Shown: in pieces, positions 1-6,851 of the stretch
Position numbering within the stretch: position 1 is the first letter of the stretch
How the letters are laid out: each line of letters opens with the position of its first letter
Origin: Pseudahrensia aquimaris
GTDB taxonomy: Bacteria; Pseudomonadota; Alphaproteobacteria; Rhizobiales; Rhizobiaceae
Direction of reading: 5' to 3'
DNA length: 64,000 nt
Assembly (NCBI RefSeq): GCF_042676045.1
Contig: NZ_JBHTJV010000002.1
Span: 186,001 to 250,000, forward strand
Position numbers and translations under genes: made by a program
The notes under the pieces: model-generated
What the model was told of the DNA's origin: nothing
The model's input: the letters and a program-made list of their open reading frames with translations, nothing else
The model's database searches: none

Positions 1-320
1 CGCTCTTCGCCCTGGGAATGAGTTTTGTGAAATACGGCATTCGGGGAAACTGGAAACCGGCCATTGGCCTTTCGTTGCTGAGTGTGGTCGTGATGCCCGC
101 CTCGGTTCTGTTTGTTGGCACCCAGGTTGTGGAGTTGAGCCCGTTGGCGCTGAAGGTTGCAGTTGTTGCCGCCGCTTGTCCGACAGGGGTGAACGGTTAC
201 CTGTTCGCCGTCTATTTCAAAGTCGCTGAAGGCTTGGCAAGTTCCGCCATTGTTATCGCAACGCTCATGTCGCTGGTGGCGCTGCCGTTTTGGCTATCGG
301 TGGCAAGTGCCTATTCGTGA
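1..320 (+). CDS. AEC-family (auxin efflux carrier) transporter, C-terminal fragment
   Basis: The reading frame is open from base 3 to a TGA at 318-320, so this is the 3' end of a gene that begins outside the window. The roughly 105 visible residues are very hydrophobic, with three or four membrane segments. They include the ACPTGVNGYLFAVYF stretch typical of the last half of AEC permeases (helix broken by P-T-G-V-N). AEC proteins export or import small organic anions; the substrate cannot be read from the fragment. The gene converges with gluQ and overlaps its end by 10 bp. Family assignment is fairly secure, the role is not. Confidence 0.75.
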   Translation, partial: LFALGMSFVKYGIRGNWKPAIGLSLLSVVVMPASVLFVGTQVVELSPLALKVAVVAAACPTGVNGYLFAVYFKVAEGLASSAIVIATLMSLVALPFWLSVASAYS

Positions 321-1192
321 AAACCGATCATGCGTTTGATGTCGTCAGGCGATTTGCCAGCCTCTCGCATAGCTTTCAGGCTGATATCACCGCGTGATTT
401 TGACAGCTTGTTTCCATTCTCGTCCGTGATCAGTCGATGATGATGATATGCCGGTTCCGGCAGTTCCAGCAGAGTTTGCAGCAGGCGGTGAACAGATGTG
501 GAGTGGAACAGATCTTGCCCTCGAACAACGGTAGTCACACCTTGCAGAGCATCATCAACCACCACGGCCAGATGGTAGCTTGTTGGCGTGTCGGATCGCG
601 CGATGACCACATCGCCCCACGCTTCAGGGCGGGCGGTGATAACACCCGTTTCGCCGTCCGGGCCAGCTCCGTTCTCCTGCCATGACAGAGGCAATAGCGG
701 CGCAGCGCAGGCTTTGCCCATATGAAGGCGTTTGGTGTGACGTTCGCGCTCAGTCACCATTCGAGCGGTTTGTTCCAGCGGCAAATCCCGCTCCTCGCCG
801 GGATATAGGGGCACACCGTCGGGGTCGGTCTGCCAACTGATGCCCCAAGGTTCGATTGCGCGTCGGATTTCGCTGCGGCTCATGAAGGCGGGATAGATGA
901 TACCTTTCGCTTCCAGCTTTGCGAGAGCATCTGCGTAGTCGTCGAAATGGTCGCTCTGACGGCGTGGCTCTGCGTCCCATTCGATTCCTAGCCATTCCAG
1001 ATCGTGCAGCATTTGCGCTTCCAGTTCCGGGCGGCAGCGCTCGGTGTCGATGTCCTCTATGCGCAGCAGGAATGTGCCGCTGCTTTTCTGCGCCATCTGA
1101 AAATTCAGCAATGCCGAATAGGCATGGCCCAAATGGAGCAGGCCGTTGGGGCTGGGGGCAAAGCGGAAAACGGGTGGCATTCGGTCTGTCAT
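311..1192 (-). CDS. gluQ: Glutamyl-Q tRNA(Asp) synthetase
   Basis: A 293-aa paralogue of the catalytic half of glutamyl-tRNA synthetase. It has the class I signatures HLGH (about residue 20, in a FAPSPNGLLHLGHA context) and KLSKS (about 262), and no anticodon-binding domain. The length fits GluQ-RS (about 290-300), which attaches glutamate to the queuosine base of tRNA(Asp) rather than charging tRNA(Glu). The zinc-binding cysteines present in some relatives are not obvious. A second Met four codons downstream (MPPVFRF) is an alternative start. The gene is divergent from the glycosylase gene with only 18 bp between the start codons, so the two promoters must lie inside the opposite coding regions. 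Confidence 0.9.
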   Translation of the reverse strand: MTDRMPPVFRFAPSPNGLLHLGHAYSALLNFQMAQKSSGTFLLRIEDIDTERCRPELEAQMLHDLEWLGIEWDAEPRRQSDHFDDYADALAKLEAKGIIYPAFMSRSEIRRAIEPWGISWQTDPDGVPLYPGEERDLPLEQTARMVTERERHTKRLHMGKACAAPLLPLSWQENGAGPDGETGVITARPEAWGDVVIARSDTPTSYHLAVVVDDALQGVTTVVRGQDLFHSTSVHRLLQTLLELPEPAYHHHRLITDENGNKLSKSRGDISLKAMREAGKSPDDIKRMIGFHE

Positions 1193-1210
1193 GCGCCCAT
1201 CCTATGGCCC

Positions 1211-1885
1211 ATGAAATACGAAGCTGCCAGCCCTGATGTTTTACCAGACCGAATTGCCACGCGCGATGATCTGGAGATGTGCCTCGATGCCCTGCGTGCC
1301 AATGATCCTATGATGCGCGAAGCGCTTTTTGAAGTGGGTGAGGTTCCGCTTCGGCTGCGGGCGTCGGGCTATGAAGGCATGGCGCAAATCATCGTCGGGC
1401 AAATGGTGAGCAAAGCCAGCGCATCTGCAATCGTTGCGCGGTTGGAGGATGCGTTGGGCGAGGTGACGGGTGCCAATTTGCTGGCTGCTGGCCGTGAAGG
1501 TTTGGATGGAGTGGGTCTTTCGCGGGCGAAGTTCACCGCGCTGGAAAATCTGGCCGTTGCAGAGCGCGATGGTGAGATTGATCTGCACGATCTTTGCCAT
1601 TTGCCGCCCGATGACGCGATGGGCAAGATGGTTGCGCTGAAGGGCATCGGTCCGTGGACGGCGCAAGTCTATCTAATGTTCTGCGCAGGCCACCGCGATG
1701 TTTTTGCCGACGGTGACATTGCTCTGCAACAGGCAATGGTTGATCTGGGTCTGGTGGCAGAGCGCCCCAAGGCGAAAGAGGCCGCCATGCTAGCGCAACG
1801 ATGGAAGCCTGTTCGCGCTGTTGCCGCCCGCGTGTTGTGGGCGGTCTATGCCAAGCGCCGTTCCCGCGTCGATTTGCCGGTATGA
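1211..1885 (+). CDS. DNA-3-methyladenine glycosylase II-like (AlkA/HhH-GPD family)
   Basis: A 224-aa base-excision glycosylase. The helix-hairpin-helix is visible as LKGIGPWTAQVY (residues about 139-150), followed by the GPD-loop region DVFADGDIAL, which supplies the catalytic Asp. The protein lacks the N-terminal domain of E. coli AlkA, like the short alphaproteobacterial enzymes. Expected role: removal of alkylated purines from DNA. The ATG at 1211 was chosen because the longer frame runs through gluQ. The gene could be co-transcribed with the HNH gene 129 bp downstream, but no shared signal is evident. Confidence 0.85.
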   Translation: MKYEAASPDVLPDRIATRDDLEMCLDALRANDPMMREALFEVGEVPLRLRASGYEGMAQIIVGQMVSKASASAIVARLEDALGEVTGANLLAAGREGLDGVGLSRAKFTALENLAVAERDGEIDLHDLCHLPPDDAMGKMVALKGIGPWTAQVYLMFCAGHRDVFADGDIALQQAMVDLGLVAERPKAKEAAMLAQRWKPVRAVAARVLWAVYAKRRSRVDLPV

Positions 1886-2014
1886 GAAATGCGGGTCTTG
1901 CCGCCTTGTAAGGCTTCACAAGCGCGTTACACTCGCCATACACTCTGATTGTGACGTCTTGAACGATTCAGCCACCCGCTCACCGAGCGAGGCTGAAACA
2001 AGGGAGAAAGGACT

Positions 2015-2572
2015 GTGACAATAGCCGTTAATCCGGAGATGCATCCGGCTCTGGTTCTCAACGCCGACTATCGGCCTCTATCGTATTACCCGCTGTCTTT
2101 GTGGTCTTGGCAGGATGCGATCAAAGCGGTGTTTCTCGATCGGGTGAACATCGTTTCAGAATACGATGCTGCGGTGTCTTCGCCCAGTTTCCAGATGAAG
2201 CTACCGAGCGTGGTTTCGCTAAAGGAATACATCCAGCCGCAGAAAAACCCGGCCTTCACACGGTTTAACGTTTTCTTGCGCGATCACTTCACTTGCCAAT
2301 ATTGTGGGCACGATGGTGAACTGACGTTTGATCACCTGATCCCCCGCTCGCGCGGTGGGCGCACGACGTGGGACAACATCGTGACCGCCTGTTCGCCGTG
2401 CAATCTTCGCAAGGGCGGCAAAATGCCGAAGGATGCGGGTATGCATCCGCGGATGAAGCCGTTCCAGCCAACGGTGTACGATTTGCACAATGCGGGCCGC
2501 AAATTTCCGCCCAACCATCTGCATGAAAGCTGGATGGATTATCTCTATTGGGACGCTCCGCTGGAGCCGTAG
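2015..2572 (+). CDS. HNH endonuclease family protein
   Basis: A 185-aa protein with a textbook HNH module in its middle: CQYCG (about residue 93), then FDHLIPRSRGG, then NIVTACSPCN, giving two CxxC zinc knuckles around the His-Asn-His core. The N-terminal segment (LVLNADYRPL...W.DAIK) is the one seen in the widespread single-copy alphaproteobacterial HNH proteins of unknown target. The start is GTG at 2015, supported by AGGGAGAAAGG 6-16 bases upstream. It is followed by a convergent dsbB gene. Whether it is a restriction, repair or RNA-directed nuclease cannot be told. Confidence 0.85.
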   Translation: MTIAVNPEMHPALVLNADYRPLSYYPLSLWSWQDAIKAVFLDRVNIVSEYDAAVSSPSFQMKLPSVVSLKEYIQPQKNPAFTRFNVFLRDHFTCQYCGHDGELTFDHLIPRSRGGRTTWDNIVTACSPCNLRKGGKMPKDAGMHPRMKPFQPTVYDLHNAGRKFPPNHLHESWMDYLYWDAPLEP

Positions 2573-2630
2573 GTTTCGCTCATGGCCAGCTTCGCTTGCG
2601 GCAGTGCGCCGCCAAGAATCTGCAGGAAAG

Positions 2631-3173
2631 TTAAACAGTTGCCTTGCCGAACGCGCCTTTGGCAGCGATGACGGCGAGGCCACATGCAGCGACCACGTTC
2701 CAGCCTGCAAACGATAGTCCCAGAAATCTGCCCGCGGCTTCATCGCAAGATGGTGGTTTGGAATTGACCAGTGAGTTGAGCAAATTGCCGGAGTCGCCTA
2801 CTGCGCCCGTCATTCCAGCGGTGCATGATGCGGGGCCGGGCCACCAGCCCCATTCGATGCCAGCGTGATACGCACCGAGTGCCGCTGTCGCGAGCAAGCA
2901 GAAAAACGCGATCATCAACCCGCCGCGTACCACGCATGCGGGCCACTTCAGCAACGCGCCGATTGCACCCAATGCAAGAAGCGGGATGCCGAGGTAATAT
3001 GGGTCGCGCTGTTCCAGACACAGCGCACAGGGCGCATAACCGCCGATATGTTCAAAAGCCAGTGCACTCCCGACAACGGCAGTCATGCCCACCAGCACGA
3101 TCAACGCAATGCGGGTTTGCATCGGGCCTGATGTGTTGAGGAGTGAGCTTTGAGAATTTGGTGCTGCGGTCAT
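2631..3173 (-). CDS. dsbB: Disulfide bond formation protein B family
   Basis: A 180-aa inner-membrane protein with four predicted helices. It carries the first redox pair as PCALCLEQR in the first periplasmic loop and a second pair of cysteines in the second loop (PASCTAG and PPSCDEA), as expected for DsbB. DsbB reoxidises periplasmic DsbA by passing electrons to quinone. The ATG at 3173 was chosen because it overlaps the TAA of the upstream ExoD-like gene by one base (TAATG), implying translational coupling. Longer frames upstream run into that gene. Confidence 0.85.
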   Translation of the reverse strand: MTAAPNSQSSLLNTSGPMQTRIALIVLVGMTAVVGSALAFEHIGGYAPCALCLEQRDPYYLGIPLLALGAIGALLKWPACVVRGGLMIAFFCLLATAALGAYHAGIEWGWWPGPASCTAGMTGAVGDSGNLLNSLVNSKPPSCDEAAGRFLGLSFAGWNVVAACGLAVIAAKGAFGKATV

Positions 3174-3817
3174 TAAATGAGGTTCCGAACAAAATCGATC
3201 AAAAATGTGATGGCAGCTTGTCCGCCAATGATGAGTGCGGCGACCCAAATCAGGCCAACAATCAGCCCGAACAATATCAGCAGCCCGTCGCGCTCGATCA
3301 GACCAATGGCGGCAATCGCAACACCAAGGCCGGGCACCGTATTGGTGAGCGGCAATGGAACCAAGATTGACGCGCAGGGGATCAGCAGCAAAGCGCCAAT
3401 GATGCGCAGACCCAGACCCTCACTTACCCAACCAACGCGCGGCCCTGCAACAATTTCAAAGCGCTTCAACCAAGGTCGGCCACGGGCTACAGTCTTCGCC
3501 AGTAGATTGATGGAAAACTCTCGCTTGCGCAGGCTTTCCGGCAGCCAAACCCGCGTGCGACCGATGGCCAACTGGCCGATCAAGAACAACATCGGAAGCG
3601 CCACAATTTGCGGCAGGCCATAGACGAAAGGCAGGCAGCAGGGCAGCGCCATCAGCAGCAGGATCACACCATATGCGCGGGATTCCAGCGTGTCCGTCAG
3701 CGCGCCCAACGATATCCGTGCCTCGGCGCCGTGTTTCACGACAAGGCGTGCCAGCACATCATCGAGCAACGCTGTCGTGCCCAATATCGGTTGGTCGTTG
3801 GTTTGCGTATAGGCCAA
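3173..3817 (-). CDS. Exopolysaccharide synthesis ExoD family protein
   Basis: A 214-aa membrane protein with the family's N-terminal helix region (LVVKHGAEARISLGALTDTL) and a hydrophobic core rich in proline, LALPCCLPF-like and IPCASILVPLPLTNTVPG segments. ExoD was named from a Rhizobium mutant with altered exopolysaccharide and alkali sensitivity; its biochemical function is unknown. It is translationally coupled to dsbB. There are no polysaccharide genes next to it, so a direct role in synthesis is not suggested by context. Confidence 0.85.
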   Translation of the reverse strand: MAYTQTNDQPILGTTALLDDVLARLVVKHGAEARISLGALTDTLESRAYGVILLLMALPCCLPFVYGLPQIVALPMLFLIGQLAIGRTRVWLPESLRKREFSINLLAKTVARGRPWLKRFEIVAGPRVGWVSEGLGLRIIGALLLIPCASILVPLPLTNTVPGLGVAIAAIGLIERDGLLILFGLIVGLIWVAALIIGGQAAITFLIDFVRNLI

Positions 3818-3921
3818 GTGGGCACTTTCAAACGTGATCGGACGATCTTACAGCGGTGTTTACCACGCTTGCCAAGTTGGGAAAGGTGAAAATGAAATGT
3901 GTCATAAAAGCTGGTAGCGGA

Positions 3922-3959
3922 TTCCCGTCAAAGAATTTGCGACGGGAAACAATTTTTTT
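3922..3959 (+). terminator. Rho-independent terminator-like hairpin with no upstream gene
   Basis: Perfect 8-bp arms TTCCCGTC (3922-3929) and GACGGGAA (3941-3948) with an 11-base loop are followed by ACAATTTTTTT. The T-run lies on the + strand, but the only flanking gene upstream is the minus-strand ExoD-like gene starting at 3817. The terminator therefore has no annotated transcript to end, unless a short RNA starts at about 3820-3900. Confidence 0.6.
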
Positions 3960-4029
3960 GGTCTTTTTGGTTGCCTGCAAGCCCTGCTTGACTATAGTCC
4001 GCCGCGTTCGACCATCGACACATAGGTTT

Positions 4030-4114
4030 GCCCCTCTGGCGGAATTGGTAGACGCGCGGGATTCAAAATCCCGTTCCGCAAGGAGTGCCGGTTCGATTCC
4101 GGCGGGGGGCACCA
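4030..4114 (+). tRNA. tRNA-Leu (anticodon CAA), integration site of the island
   Basis: An 85-nt class II tRNA including an encoded CCA. The acceptor stem GCCCCTC pairs with GGGGGGC, the anticodon stem CGGGA/TCCCG encloses the loop TTCAAAA (anticodon CAA), and a long variable arm precedes the T-loop GTTCGATTC. A TTGACT box at 3988-3993 may be the -35 element. The last 20 bases are duplicated exactly at 16254-16273, marking the tRNA as the attachment site. The full tRNA is retained on the integrase side. Confidence 0.97.
4095..4114 (+). repeat. attL core (tRNA-Leu 3' end)
   Basis: The sequence GATTCCGGCGGGGGGCACCA at the 3' end of the tRNA is repeated perfectly at 16254-16273 in the same orientation. 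Flanking bases differ on both sides of the two copies, so the shared core is exactly 20 bp. Confidence 0.93.
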
Positions 4115-4227
4115 TTTGCTTGTTCGGTAACGTCCGAGATCATCCTGAAAATCAGTTTAGACCCTTTAACTATAAGGGTTTACCGTCCGAAGAAGTTTTT
4201 CGGCATTCGCTTGCATCCGGAAAATTG

Positions 4228-4247
4228 TGGGGTAGTTTTGGGGGTAG
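4228..4247 (+). repeat. Candidate integrase arm-type site, left end
   Basis: TGGGGTAG, four T residues, then GGGGGTAG, between attL and the integrase start. An inverted GTACCCC follows at 4255-4261. The same pair with the same spacing occurs at the right end (16178-16197). Tyrosine integrases of this class bind short arm repeats near each end through their N-terminal domain, so this is a plausible binding site. The function is inferred. Confidence 0.55.
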
Positions 4248-4278
4248 TTTTTGCGTACCCCTACGAGCTTGCCTATCC

Positions 4279-5463
4279 ATGCCTCTCACCGATGTTCAAA
4301 TCAGAAACGCCAAACCAGCGCCCAAACCGTTCAAGATGTTCGATGGGAATGGCCTGTTCCTGCATGTGCAATCGTCTGGTTCCAAGTTATGGCGGATGAA
4401 ATACCGCCATGCAGGGAAGAAGAAGCTGCTTTCTTTCGGACGTCACCCCATAGTCAGCCTTCGCGATGCAAGGGCAAAGCGGGATGAAGCGCTGGCGCTC
4501 ATTTTCGACGGGCACGACCCAAGCCAAATCAAGCAAGACAACCAGCGCCAGAGGGAGCTTGAAGCAGCGAGCAGCTTTAGTGTCATTTGCGACGAATATC
4601 TCGACAAGCTCCACAAGGAAGGCAAGTCGCAGGCCACTCTCACAAAGATCAACTGGCTTATGGATATGGCCAAGGCCGCGTTTGGCAATCGTCCGATCAC
4701 TGAAATCACAGCACGAGACATTCTGGTTCCGCTCAAGAAGATTGAAGCGGAAGGCAAACACGAGACCGCCACTCGCCTTCGCTCCACAATCGGAAGAGTG
4801 TTTCGCTATGCCGTGGCCACGGCACGCGCTGAAACGGACCCGACTTTTGCTCTTCAGGGAGCTCTGATCTCTCCTAAGGTGAAGAACCATGCGGCAATCG
4901 TGTCGGAGGGGGAGCTAGGCCAGTTGCTCCGCGACATCGACGCCTTCAACGGCTACAGAGTAACGGTGTTGGGCCTTAAACTACTCGCACTACTCTACCC
5001 GCGACCGGGAGAATTACGAAACGCGCGCTGGAATGAGTTCGACTTTGAAAAGCGTATCTGGTCCATTCCCGCCGAACGCACAAAAATGCGAAAACCGCAT
5101 CAAGTGCCGTTACCAGCGCAAGCCATTGAATTGCTCAAAGAGCTGAAACAGTTTTCGCCGCACAACGATCTGGTTATGCCGTCGATCTCAAACTCGCAGA
5201 AACCAATTAGCGACAACACCATGAACCAAGCGCTTCGCCGCATGGGCTACACGAGCGAGCAAATGACCGCCCACGGTTTCAGAGCCACCTTCGCAACGTT
5301 GGCTAATGAGAGCGGCTTATGGAACCCCGACGCAATCGAAAGGGCGCTTGCCCATGTCGATAGCAACAGCGTCCGTCGCGTTTATTCACGGGGAGCTTAT
5401 TGGGAAGAGCGGGTGAAAATGGCTGATTGGTGGGGTGACAAGCTATGTCAGCTAATCAAATAG
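4279..5463 (+). CDS. P4-type tyrosine site-specific integrase
   Basis: A 394-aa integrase. The N-terminal DUF4102-type arm-binding domain (LTDVQIRNAKPAPKPFKMFD, residues 3-22) is followed by an SAM-like core-binding domain and the catalytic domain. The catalytic domain carries Arg in RPGELRNARW, HGFR, an AHVD histidine and the nucleophilic Tyr in RRVYSRG, ten residues after that His. It would recombine the 20-bp core in tRNA-Leu. The frame is open back through the tRNA, so the ATG at 4279 (MPLTDVQ) was chosen from the family N-terminus. Its 3' end overlaps the next gene by 19 bp. Confidence 0.93.
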   Translation: MPLTDVQIRNAKPAPKPFKMFDGNGLFLHVQSSGSKLWRMKYRHAGKKKLLSFGRHPIVSLRDARAKRDEALALIFDGHDPSQIKQDNQRQRELEAASSFSVICDEYLDKLHKEGKSQATLTKINWLMDMAKAAFGNRPITEITARDILVPLKKIEAEGKHETATRLRSTIGRVFRYAVATARAETDPTFALQGALISPKVKNHAAIVSEGELGQLLRDIDAFNGYRVTVLGLKLLALLYPRPGELRNARWNEFDFEKRIWSIPAERTKMRKPHQVPLPAQAIELLKELKQFSPHNDLVMPSISNSQKPISDNTMNQALRRMGYTSEQMTAHGFRATFATLANESGLWNPDAIERALAHVDSNSVRRVYSRGAYWEERVKMADWWGDKLCQLIK

Positions 5464-6500
5464 AAAACTCAAAGTTCGTAAAAATCAATGCCACTTACTC
5501 CCTGCCAATCAGTAAGTGCGGGTCCATCGAAATTTTGGACGAAGAAGCCTTAGACCGCATTCTGGCTGCACCTTATGAGATTGAGAAAAATAAGCGCAGC
5601 CGACCATCGATCAGTCCTGAAGGCCTTTCCCGCATTCGCGTAGTGCTGAATGAAATGGTGCGAATGGCGGTTGCGGCTTCGCTAACAGGCTTTTTGCTGA
5701 AAGAAGAGTTGGAAGACCTTCAAAAGAAGGCGAGGAAGGCAGATCGTTTGACAGAATGGATGTCTTCCTACGTAGAGGACTTACAATTCAATTTCGAATG
5801 GCAGCATTGCCCAAATCACAGCGACCGAGATTACCATGAAGGTTTCAGCGCGATACGAGCTGCCATCAAAAATGATCGCCAGTTGTTGAAAAGACAAGCT
5901 AATCTACTTCTTACCGGCGCGAAAAGTTTAGAGGCCCTCCACACGGCTTCATCCAAATTCGCATCATTGGTTTTTCCACCCCCCATTGGTTCAATTACAG
6001 ATTGCAACTTCGGAGCGAGGCTAGTCGAGTTTTTGAATTGGATTGAATATGAATTGTCGGCTTATGAAGCAGCGGAGAGAAATCCGCGCGGTCCCAAACC
6101 AAAGCACTATCTTCGGCAATTATATCGCGAACTCTCAGGCCTTTTAGCTGTTATCGAACAGCGCCCGCGCGAAACGACTCAAGCGCTCATAGACGGAGAA
6201 AATGAGTGGCCGCGTATTCGAAGAGACCATAACTTGCTGGAGCTTCGGAATTTTGGCAGTCCGCTAAAACGCATGATTTATCAGACCCATCGTGAGGTTT
6301 TCGCAAAAATTGCAACTCTGAAGCTCTCGCCTAAACCTGAGCCCATGAAATTGCGGAGCCTTTGGACCACACCAACCGACAGCGACCTTGATAAGACAAT
6401 TCCTACGTGGATTAACACGGTGTTTCGCGATGGTAGGCCTCTGCCGTTACGTGAAGGCCATGCTGAAGTAGTGTCTCTCAGGCTTGGCCTGCTCGGTTAG
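5445..6500 (+). CDS. Island protein of unknown function (351 aa)
   Basis: I do not recognise this family. The protein is soluble, mostly helical and charged, with an amphipathic Lys/Glu-rich segment around residues 85-110 (LKEELEDLQKKARKAD), a CPNHSDRDYHEGF motif near 125, and no signal peptide or clear membrane helix. It overlaps the integrase gene by 19 bp, so it is very likely translated from the same mRNA. Its position between int and the AlpA-like gene suggests a role in integration, excision or element control, but nothing in the sequence proves this. Confidence 0.75.
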   Translation: MSANQIENSKFVKINATYSLPISKCGSIEILDEEALDRILAAPYEIEKNKRSRPSISPEGLSRIRVVLNEMVRMAVAASLTGFLLKEELEDLQKKARKADRLTEWMSSYVEDLQFNFEWQHCPNHSDRDYHEGFSAIRAAIKNDRQLLKRQANLLLTGAKSLEALHTASSKFASLVFPPPIGSITDCNFGARLVEFLNWIEYELSAYEAAERNPRGPKPKHYLRQLYRELSGLLAVIEQRPRETTQALIDGENEWPRIRRDHNLLELRNFGSPLKRMIYQTHREVFAKIATLKLSPKPEPMKLRSLWTTPTDSDLDKTIPTWINTVFRDGRPLPLREGHAEVVSLRLGLLG

Positions 6501-6599
6501 TGCAAAAATGGATCAAATAGCTCCGTAAAAACAACTTCGGCCATTTTGTATCTCTCCAGCATCACTTCGCTTCTAAGCGAACAATGCAGGAGACTAATC

Positions 6600-6842
6600 A
6601 TGTCAAAAAAACCCCATAAATCCAAAGACTATTGGGTAGAAATTCCACCAGTCGCACCGTTGTTGCGTCCAAATGAGGTCCTTGAGCTTACTGGCTTGTC
6701 ACGGACGACGCTCTACAGCCTAATCGCTGCCGGAAACTTCCCCCCATTCATGATAATTGGGCAACGAGCAAGCGCAATGCCAAAGGTGTGGCTGGACGCC
6801 TATGTCCAGCATCAAGCCGCACTCATAAATAACGATAAGTGA
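6600..6842 (+). CDS. AlpA-like DNA-binding regulator/excisionase
   Basis: An 80-aa winged-helix protein of the AlpA/MerR-like type. LLRPNEVLELTGLSRTTLYSLIAAGNFPPFMIIGQRASAMPKVWLDAYV is the usual helix-turn-helix plus wing, ending in the tryptophan-containing wing (quoted here as separate blocks: RPNEVLELTGLSRTTLY, then FPPF, then WLDAYV). AlpA proteins activate integrase genes or act as excisionases in P4-like elements and satellites. The start at 6600 follows CAGGAGACTAATC. It lies 9 bp ahead of the primase gene and is probably co-transcribed with it. Confidence 0.85.
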   Translation: MSKKPHKSKDYWVEIPPVAPLLRPNEVLELTGLSRTTLYSLIAAGNFPPFMIIGQRASAMPKVWLDAYVQHQAALINNDK

Positions 6843-6851
6843 GTTAGGCAA

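Noticed and set aside
3828..4115. 95-codon minus frame and the plus frame 3856-4278 spanning the tRNA
   Set aside because: Both run through the tRNA-Leu gene. The plus frame is only the in-frame extension of the integrase ORF, whose family N-terminus begins at 4279.
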